Source of the DNA: Symsagittifera roscoffensis
Lineage: Eukaryota; Xenacoelomorpha; Acoela; Convolutidae
Direction of reading: 5' to 3'
Assembly (NCBI RefSeq): GCF_963678635.1
Contig: NC_087064.1
Location: forward strand, 83,261,847-83,325,846
Length of the DNA stretch: 64,000 nt
Shown: one piece after another, positions 56,366-64,000 of the stretch
Position numbering within the stretch: position 1 is the stretch's first letter
Layout: every line of letters begins with the position of its first letter
Translations under genes and position numbers: made by a program
The notes under the pieces: model-generated
Databases searched by the model: none
Seen by the model: only the letters and a program-made list of their open reading frames with translations
What the model was told of the DNA's origin: nothing

Positions 56366-57508
56366 GGTAAATATAAATTAAAATAAATTTAACTAATAAA
56401 TTCAAAATTATACTAACCATTTTCTATCAAAGTTTAATTTATTCTTTTAATCTTCACAGCACAATCATCTACAAAACAGAAAAAGACAAAAAAAAATACA
56501 AATTTGTTAAATCATCATAAAACTCCTAAATCTTTCGCACTAAATAATGTAATCAAATTCATACCCAATGTAGTAATTTCATTTACAAATTATTTCCCCA
56601 AAAAGCAGTAAAATTAATGACGATGAAAATTTGTATATTTAAACTTCCCCAAAAAAGAGGTAAAATTCAATTATTAAGCAATGAATTCACAAAATGAGAA
56701 AGCAGTACTAACCTTTTCAATATTTTCCTTCATTCGCACAAGAATACAGAAACATCTGACATAGCAAACCATTTTGAAATGAGATTGATTTCATTGGGGA
56801 TCACAGTCGTTGCCGAATGACAAGATAACAATTTCCTATCCCTAATTCCAGCGTCCTGGAACGTTCTTCTTCAAGAGGAACCGGATAATGTACTTAACCG
56901 AATGTTTGACTGGGCTACCCAGTCTTTTGGGCCCCTGGTTTTTCGTGGTTCGCTTACTGCGCCTCACGCTCGTACCCCCTTGATTGTCCACGACTGAGTC
57001 GTCCGAAATTCCTGATGGAGATCCGTGTTCGCCTGTCGTTCCTGTCTGATTTTCCGTTCTTTCGCACTAAATAATGTAATCAAATTCATACCCAATGTAG
57101 TAATTTCATTTATAAATTATTTCCCCAAAAAGCAGTAAAATTAATGACGATGAAAATTTGTATATTTAAACTTCCCCAAAAAAGAGGTAAAATTCAATTA
57201 TTAAGCAATGAATTCACAAAATGAGAAAGCAGTACTAACCTTTTCAATATTTTCCTTCATTCGCACAAGAATACAGAAACATCTGACATAGCAAACCATT
57301 TTGAAATGAGATTGATTTCATTGGGGATCACAGTCGTTGCCGAATGACAAGATAACAATTTCCTATCCCTAATTCCAGCGTCCTGGAACGTTCTTCTTCA
57401 AGAGGAACCGGATAAGAAAATGATGTTCGCCAAATACCAACGTTCATCATCCATCCTTCAATTACAGAAAGAAAGATAAAACTTAAAACTCTGTAAACCC
57501 CGGATGGG
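56366..57508 (+). other. 3' non-coding region, copy 3, with rearrangement
   Basis: It starts like copy 2, lacks ~985 bp present there, and then carries the tandem duplication described next. It ends CGGATGGG before the LTR. Confidence 0.6.
56532..57415 (+). repeat. 357-bp tandem duplication enclosing 176 bp of element B
   Basis: 56532-56888 and 57059-57415 are almost identical (one visible difference, ACAAATT against ATAAATT). Between them, 56886-57061 is identical to 59184-59359, part of the coding tail of element B, in the same orientation. Confidence 0.85.
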
Positions 57509-57917
57509 TGGAACCTGATCTAAACTACATGTTATTATTGGATAAATGAGAATTTTTATCACTATAAAATATATAATATTAACCAATCATATTCCATCTA
57601 ACTAACAACCCACTTATTTGTAAGTGCTGAAATTACTTGTAATTTCAGCACCAGAGAGATTTGAATTTAACTTAGATGTTAGTTACCTCTCCAAGAGAAC
57701 TTCATCAGTCGCAATAAGCCAGTATACTCTAGATCTATTGAGCCTAGCAGAGACTAGTTAAACACCCTGAGACTAGTAGATATAAGAGTAAGTTTAGGAT
57801 CGGTATTAGACTAAGAAGTTGCACGAATCTATCCGGCCGAAAATAAGATAGCGTGACGAGCAGACGGTCTACCCTATCCGAAATTACTCTGAGAGTTACA
57901 CCCTACATCTTAACTCA
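57509..57917 (+). repeat. 3' LTR, element A copy 3
   Basis: 409 bp from TGGAACCTGATC to TTAACTCA. It differs from the 5' LTR at about a dozen or more sites in the first 200 bp (for example ACATGTTATTATT against ACATTTTATTGTT). The 13-bp hairpin is perfect. Confidence 0.93.
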
Positions 57918-58962
57918 ATTTACAAAATATTTAAAATATTTTGAACGGTTTAATTTAGCGCCAAAAGTATGGTAAATACAGGTAAATTAATGATTGCAAA
58001 AAAACCAAAAAATTGCAGAGGCGACAAAAATAGAGTAAAAATTGTTCCACAAAGGACTCATGGATAAAATGTGCACATGGTTTTCCTTGCAACAAAATAA
58101 ATCAATTTATTTTCATAGGATTACAGCGTGCGGCGCGAGTATATTCTTAGACATGTTTCAACCGCTTCATTTGACAGAGACTGGTAACGTTTTCTTTGAT
58201 TTGCCTGAAACAAAATTGTAGACTGATACTAGAATAGCAAATTATAATTATAAGCTTCCTTAGCAACACTGAAGCGTGTCAAAAGTAATGCGATGTGCGC
58301 AATCAAGTCTTTTTATTGAAAAGTGTTCTTAAAACCACTAAAAACACAAATGACTTGATTGAGTAGCGTTGTCATTCCATTCGTCACGCTGTACAGACCA
58401 AGTTCTCAAGTATCGTTTTAACTCAAGGCAATCAAAATCTTCAATTTAACAAGTTACCAGAAAATTATGCTTCTTATCAACCTTGATGTTTTGAAACAAT
58501 TTTTCTTTTGTGATTGTGATATTCCTAAACTGCGTAGCGTGTTGTGGAATAAAATTAAGAAGAAATACCGTTAATTTAATGTTCTTAATCTTGCCTTGTT
58601 AACAAGGGTTAGTAGCTGAGATTGGTTACTATTTAATAGCTTGATATATAAACACTGACCAACTCATCTATAGAGTTTTAACATCACCAAATGGCCTTGA
58701 CCACTCTTACATAATAATAGCATAATAAATAAAATTAGCACATATGGTTACTGCAGATGCAGTAGCTAACAAACTGTCCTCAAGGTTACTTACTGCTGAA
58801 GCTGCAGTACCACATTCCCCCAGGGAACAATAAAATTTTATCTAGTACATATGAAATTTTATAAGTAAATAACAATACTACGAGTTTTCAGCTCAGTTTT
58901 TGTGATCCCAATGATGATGAAGGTGTTTAGTTTTTACTATAAGTTTTTCCCTTTTTCTTCTT
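57918..58962. other. Non-coding, between element A copy 3 and element B coding region
   Basis: It starts with the ATTT duplication. No gene recognised. On the minus strand a sequence starting TGTTCCCTGGGGGAATGTGG at 58829 could be the 3' LTR start of element B, but its partner LTR is outside the window and no clear polypurine tract precedes it. Confidence 0.4.
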
Positions 58963-60819
58963 TCATTTTGAGTGTTTCTTAACTTCTAGAGGCACTTTCC
59001 ATTGCGTGCTCCACGGCTGTGTCGTATCCAGTGCGGAATAACCAAACTTTTTCCGAAACAAGTGGCGATCTAGAAGCTTCAATCGGGTTTCCATCGGATT
59101 ATTCTTGTCCGTCCTGACATTAGCCAGTCCGTATCTATACTGCTCTAAAGCCATTTCGTTTATGTCTGCTTCTTCTTCCGCACTAATGTACTTAACCGAA
59201 TGTTTGACTGGGCTACCCAGTCTTTTGGGCCCCTGGTTTTTCGTGGTTCGCTTACTGCGCCTCACGCTCGTACCCCCTTGATTGTCCACGACTGAGTCGT
59301 CCGAAATTCCTGATGGAGATCCGTGTTCGCCTGTCGTTCCTGTCTGATTTTCCGTTCTTGATTTGATAATTTCGTCCGCCGTTCTCTGCAGCCCTCTAGT
59401 CAACACTTGATCGGCGAGGCTTTGCCATTCCTCGTCTCCCATGTCCTGTTTTTGAAACGCATTCAAGATTGAACTAGGCGAGGTAACCCTTGTTATGCGT
59501 TTCTTTGACTGTCTAGCTTGGTGGTTCGAACTGCCTGGTTGATCAGTTTGATCCACCGTTTCTGTTTGTCCTGGTTTAGTGATTTCTTCTGCTGTTATAG
59601 CAGCTTTCTTTTTGTCCAATTTTTCTTTGGGTTGAAGTGTCCGTTCCCTCTTATCCTGCGAGTTCCCTATCGGGTTTAACGCCACCTGCTCTTGTGTTTT
59701 CGGTCCCGCTGAATTTGGACCCCCGAGATTTGGCTTTCCTCGCTTCATTGCTAAATTGAGTCCACCACCAACAGGTGTGTCCCGCGATGTGACAACAGTC
59801 TCGCTGTCTTGAAACAGGTCCTTTAACTGTTCCCTCGTAATGTCCAATTCCTCCTCTTCCGATATCGTGTCCTCAAGTAGCTCGTCATCTTTCTTCTGGT
59901 GCTTACTCTTTGGCTCCTCTGATGGGCTCTTTGCCTTCTCCTTTTGGCTTGTCCCGTCCTTGGGTATCTTTGTAGGGGAACTCGTCATCTTTACCAAATC
60001 GCTTTTGCGGTATACTGCTCCTGCAGCTGTTGTCACTGTTTTCGGTGAATCAAAAATAACTTTCCCTTTGAACGGTTTTGTCAGTGCCGCCCCACTTTTT
60101 CTTGTCTCGTCTCTACGGCTGAGTTTGTGACTGTTCCACTCCGACCCCTTTGACTTGTTCTCAACAAATCCCTTTTCCCATGAGTATAGAAGCTCCTTTC
60201 GCAACTCTGGGTCGATAGTACTTGTAGTGTCCACTAATTGTTGAAGGCTGGGTCCGTCATATCTACGCCGCTCTGCATTCCAGTTTGCCTTGGCCTCTAA
60301 CAGATTCTTGAGAGTTCTTGCTCTGTTTTTCTCCCGTGTCAACCTATTCGCCTGTTTGAAGAGAGGGCTGACATCCCTGCTCTTCTGCCCTTTTTTGACG
60401 ATTTTCAGCGAATCCCGAGATTGGTCAATCCTCTTCTTGAGTTGGTTTGCAGTTAGTGCCGACCTCTCCAGATGCTGCTTATCTGAATGAACAGAGAATT
60501 CTACAAATTTATCTCGTATTATTTTAAACTCCGTTTTTGGTAATCTACCAAAATCTGCTTCAAACGGTGATTTCTGAATGGTTTTCTGCCTAATCCATCG
60601 CATGTCCCTACTTATCGTACTGAGACATAGTTTAATTGATTTTACATTTTCTTCCAGTAGCATCACCCCCAAACGCCTTTTTATGGTTTGAATTGTTCTT
60701 TCAACTAGACCACACCCGCGATGGTCGCCCACCGGACAGAACTTTTGTTCTATGTTATTTTCGAGACAGAATTTTTTCATTGCTTTTCCTTTGAATCCGG
60801 AAAATTGATTGGTTTTCAT
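58963..60819 (-). pseudogene. Element B integrase core and ~480-residue charged tail (618 codons)
   Basis: The N-terminal ~115 residues finish the integrase core. The expected second catalytic Asp is Asn here (MKTNQFSGF, codon AAT), while Glu is in GLVERTIQTI, 35 residues on. The tail is very long and polar (KKDDELLEDTISEEEELD, many Pro/Ser/Lys/Gln), probably disordered, with no chromodomain or GPY/F module that I can see. It ends WSTQWKVPLEVKKHSK. The Asp-to-Asn change fits a G-to-A mutation and would inactivate the enzyme. Confidence 0.82.
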
Positions 60820-61140
60820 AGATTCTGGGATTCCGTGAGTATCTAATTATGACCGTAGGAATTTTACAGTGGATTTTCCCCCCGTTGATTTTGTTACTTT
60901 CACCGAAGGAAATTTCGAGTATCGATCAATTGCTGTTAGCAAGTAGATTTTCTTCCGTTTATAATCTTCTAGAGGTCCCGCGTAATCTAACTGAACTTCC
61001 TGGCCCGGCTGCAATAGCAGTGGCAGTGGTTGCGAGGAATTTTTTGGTAAAATATATTTTGCATTCTTACCATAGCGTGTGCATTCTCTACATTCTTCCG
61101 CTAAGTTCACGATATCCTTGTGCATCTGGGGCCACCACAA
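60820..61140 (-). pseudogene. Element B integrase finger and first catalytic Asp
   Basis: 97 open codons with LWWPQMHKDIV and the Cys pair in EECRECTRYG, then VQLDYAGPLEDYKR (first catalytic Asp) and AIDRYSKFP. It lies in the same frame as the pieces on both sides, separated only by TAA stops at 61141 and 60847. Confidence 0.85.
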
Positions 61141-62196
61141 TTAATTAGACACGTCAATCATTGCCTCTTGCCCCGGATGTCCTCTATGAATTCGCTTCAT
61201 AACTGCTGGACGCAGTTGTATTGGTACTGCTAGCCTATTTTCTACCAGAATGCAGTCATCGATTACTGAGAGTTGATTCCACAACGGATTCGTGTACGGG
61301 CCCATGAATTCAAATCCTGCCCAATCCTTCCTCTCTATTACGCGTCGTAATCGGTCCATCCACACATCCTCAGATATGAGGTCAGCCAACAGAGTTTTGT
61401 CGAACAGTTTCGTCAAACTGAAACTCCCGACGTCTCCCATGTCTGCCAATGAGTTCTCCAATTGGGTTTGTCGTTTGTTGATCCTTCTCGATGGTTGAAT
61501 TTCGCTGACCTCTTGACTGTGATCGTCATCCTCCGCGGTCAATTCCACTTCTATGATAGATTTAGTTGGTGAAACTGAATGGGTACCTGCTCTTGGGCTA
61601 CTCGTGACCATCTGTGTTACCGCCTCCAGCTCTTTGATACTTCCCGACATCTCTTGATCTTTGCTGACTAAATCTAAAATGGATAGTAAGTTTTTCGTTT
61701 CCTCTGCGTCTTGATCCCACATTACTGATCGTGCAGCACAGTTGTCTTCTTCAAAACTGTCCGATCCCGATCTATCTAGCGTTCCTCTCCTTATCCGACA
61801 CGTTCGATGAAAAGTAGTCTCGGTTATTTCTTCCTCTGTTAATCTATCACTCTCCTCCTGTGTCCTACAGTCTCCGATCCGCACTGTTTTTTTCTTCATT
61901 TTTCCGTCCTCCATTTCTTCTGAGACTTGTTTACTATTTTGCATTAAATTGACCGACTGAACTGCTCTAGTGAATTTGACAAAAGTGTTTGGATTCAGCA
62001 CGTTATTAATAGGCAAAAAATTTGAATTGCAACCGTTCTCGTTCCGGTCGAGCTTTGCTCGGTTTTTGACCGTTTTGTTGCTATGGCAACCATGCCTGAA
62101 TTTTGACGACTTGTCTTCTTTTTTCTGTTTTTGAGAATATTCTAGAACTTTTTCACTCTCAATTGTAGCATCAGTATCATTCAGCCGACTGTACAA
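61141..62196 (-). pseudogene. Element B acidic spacer and integrase zinc-finger start
   Basis: 351 open codons. The first ~240 residues form a Glu/Asp/Ser/Lys-rich spacer without recognised domains. The end carries VIDDCILVENRLAVP, RPAVMKRIHRGHPGQEAM (His pair of the HHCC finger) and a TAA just before LWWPQM. The frame differs by a slip from the RNase H piece that overlaps it by 16 bases. Such a long spacer before the finger is unusual. Confidence 0.8.
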
Positions 62197-63125
62197 ACAG
62201 TCGAGTGCTCTATGAAAGCAGTGAAAGTGACCACCAACTTTTCATCCAGTTTAGTTTCTGGCCAGGGTTCTCCTGTCGGTTCTCTAGAGAGATAATCCAC
62301 TATCCCCATATCCTTTCCCGGAATATGGACAATTTTGAATTGATAAGGCAATAATCTATCCACCAATCTCGTCAATCTTGATTGATAGGTTTTGTTAGAC
62401 CGATTGCCTTCTAAGGCGGATGTTAATGCCTTATGATCAGTGACTATTATAAATTCGTTACTTAATAAGTAATGTTTGAAACGATCAACTGCCCACACTA
62501 CCACTAACAACTCAAGCTCATTAGTAGAATACTTTTTTTCTTGATTATTCAGGTAGCGCGATGCGAATGAAATTGGGATCCATTCCTCCTTTTCTGTTTG
62601 TTGCTCTAACGATGCCCCTAGTCCACTATGACTTGCATCACATTTGACCCGAGTATTCCTAATCGGGTCATAATAATTCAATTTAGCAATGTTTGCTACT
62701 GCTTGTTTGATTTCTTCGAATACCTCAGTGTATTAGGGTCCCCATTTGAATTTTTTAACTGGGACTCCAATATTTTTCATGTTTTTCTTTTCATTTTCCT
62801 CGCGCAGTAATGGTCTAAGCTTGTCTGTCAAATTAGCTGCATTTGGTATAAACTTCGAAAGGTGATTAATACTATCTAGAAAGGATCTAAGTTGTTTGAG
62901 CGACTTGGGATGCTCTAACTTAAGGATAGCTGCCGTTTTCGTAATTTTCGGGGTAACACCACTTTCTGAAAGTTTATGTCCGAGCCAGTTTACTTCTGTT
63001 TTAAAGAATTCACATTTCGACAGTTTCAGAGATAAGTTTTCCTTATCTAACTTCATTAGAACGTCGGTAATTAGTTTTTCATGTTCTAGCTCCGATCCAT
63101 TTGAGACGATCAGTATGTCGTCCAA
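62181..63125 (-). pseudogene. Element B RT catalytic box, thumb and RNase H
   Basis: It starts at the DDILIVSNG box, continues through WLGHKLSESG (thumb) and SLKQLRSFLDSINHLSKF, and after a TAA at 62733-62735 into RNase H with CDASHSGLGASL (Asp), NELELL (Glu), VTDHKALTSAL (Asp) and HIPGKDMGIVDYLSR. The two pieces are in one frame. RNase H would remove the RNA template strand. Confidence 0.88.
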
Positions 63126-63129
63126 GAAA

Positions 63130-64000
63130 AAAAAACGTGTTTTTAGAATTGTTTAACGTTCAATCCATTGCTTTTTGAAATTCGGCTGGCATATCTGCCA
63201 ACCCGTAGAATCCCGTCAAAAATCGATATGTACCTGTAGCTTTCCCCCCTATGATGTTGAAATTACACTGTCTTGCAGTTTGCGGTGTCAACTTTAGCTG
63301 ACTATACGCATATTTCAAGTCTAACACAGTGAAAAACAAGGTACCTGCTGCTTGTGCAGTTACTATCTGACTGACTCCGTCTAATAGCTCCTCCATATTT
63401 GGCATCTGATACTTGTTTTTGTACAATTGCCTGTTGATGGGCTTTGCATCCAGAGCCAATTTAATTGAGTCATCTTTCTTCACTGTGATGACAATAGGGG
63501 CTATGAAACAATCGCTAGTACACTTGTCTAACCATTGAATATGGCCTTCTAGTAGTAATTTTTCGATTTCCTTCTCAACTTTTCCTTGCACATGGAATGA
63601 TATTCTCCTCCCCTTTTCCTGAATCGGGCAGAGGGGGTACTTGAACGTTGTACTTACTGCATGACGTATTGATCGTCCTTTTCTGTCAAACAGGGTTTTA
63701 AAATCGACATAGAATTTTTCTTTCCACGCCTCCGACTGTTCGCACAGCATTATGTCAAATCGGGATTTTTTCTTCGGAGCGGGTCTCTGCGTAGTGGTTA
63801 TACCCACTTTATTTTGTAAATCTAAACCTAATATACACCGTGTCCTTCGTTCACTAAAAGGAACTGTAGCATCCGGAACTTCCCAGCCGGCGAACCGTAT
63901 TTTTGCCTTCACAGCACCCAATATTGCTATTGGTTTTTTTTTGTAATCCACGAATTGTGCTGGCATGTTCAATTTTTCTACCGGTGTGAACTGCATTTTC
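63130..64000 (-). pseudogene. Element B protease end and reverse transcriptase (fingers/palm)
   Basis: 278 open codons. The protease C-terminal box CILGLDLQNKVGI comes first, then RT with VEKEIEKLLLEGHIQ, FIAPIVITVKKDD, LALDAKPINRQL, TVLDLKYAYSQLKL (motif A) and FLTGFYGLADMPAEFQKAMD (motif B). The TGA right after AMD is where related RTs have Trp, and a nine-T run then shifts the frame just before the FLDD catalytic box. Confidence 0.88.

Larger units (their letters stand above)
39379..57917 (+). mobile_element. Element A copy 3: 18.5-kb env-bearing LTR retroelement with ATTT target duplication
   Basis: Two 409-bp LTRs bound the element, and ATTT flanks both sides (39375-39378 and 57918-57921), showing it moved as a unit. 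Gene order equals copy 2. It keeps the best integrase ORF (561 codons) and both small membrane ORFs, but Gag, RT, ORF X, env and ORF5 carry stops and frameshifts. Peculiarities are a 24-bp deletion in RT motif B, AT- and CT-repeat insertions in env, and a 3' region with a 357-bp tandem duplication that encloses a 176-bp piece of element B. The two LTRs differ at scattered positions. Confidence 0.95.
58963..64000 (-). mobile_element. Element B: Ty3/gypsy element, Pol coding region
   Basis: The minus strand reads protease end, RT, RNase H, spacer, integrase and long C-terminal tail. It is more GC-balanced than element A and clearly a different family. It continues past the right window edge (protease start and Gag not seen). 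Breaks are TGA at 63160-63162, a T-run slip near 63130, TAA at 62733, a slip near 62190, and TAA at 61141 and 60847. No env or other ORF follows Pol. Confidence 0.92.

Noticed and set aside
58829-58850. Definite 3' LTR for element B
   Set aside because: The TGTTCCC start on the minus strand is suggestive, but there is no partner LTR in the window and no clear polypurine tract, so I did not annotate an LTR.

Overview
The window is animal nuclear DNA, most likely from a non-vertebrate metazoan. I cannot place it to phylum. It is AT-rich and dominated by transposable elements: three copies of one very large env-bearing LTR retroelement (called element A here), a second Ty3/gypsy element (element B), a LINE remnant, two non-autonomous DNA transposons and a dispersed repeat family. 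Only two genes look host-derived: an intronless 456-codon ORF of unknown function (7062-8432) and a three-exon gene for a small Cys-rich single-pass membrane protein (34382-36847).

Layout. 1-5386 (-) is element A copy 1, cut by the window edge on one side and by a 200-base assembly gap on the other, with its reverse transcriptase and RNase H deleted. 5587-14749 holds the 456-codon ORF, a decayed LINE 3' end (8690-9640), a 396-bp terminal-inverted-repeat element, three diverged units of a ~0.5-1 kb repeat, and a palindromic Tc1/mariner-like element nested in one unit. 14750-33653 (+) is element A copy 2 (18.9 kb with both LTRs). 34382-36847 is the split host gene. 39379-57917 (+) is element A copy 3 (18.5 kb with both LTRs and a 4-bp target duplication, ATTT). 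58963-64000 (-) is element B, coding part only, continuing past the window edge.

Element A is the main interest. Combining the copies, its order is: LTR (~409 bp), tRNA primer site, a 1.7 kb leader with a 78-codon ORF, paired hairpins and an AUG-less ORF0, one continuous Gag-Pol frame of about 8.25 kb (Gag N-domain, capsid, CCHC nucleocapsid with an Arg/Ser/Asn-rich tail, protease, RT, RNase H, integrase with a GPY/F module), two small membrane ORFs, a Pro/Gln-rich ORF X, an ~870-codon glycoprotein (Env) that overlaps ORF X, a ~600-codon ORF5 of unknown function right after env, and a 3' LTR. At about 18.5 kb it is roughly twice the size of ordinary Ty3/gypsy elements and carries at least five reading frames I cannot assign. 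All copies carry stops and frameshifts, but breaks lie at different places in different copies, so the ancestral frames can be recognised.

Element B has protease/RT/RNase H/integrase in the usual Ty3/gypsy order, with a long acidic spacer before the integrase and a long charged tail after it. A 176-bp piece identical to that tail lies inside a tandem duplication in the 3' region of element A copy 3.
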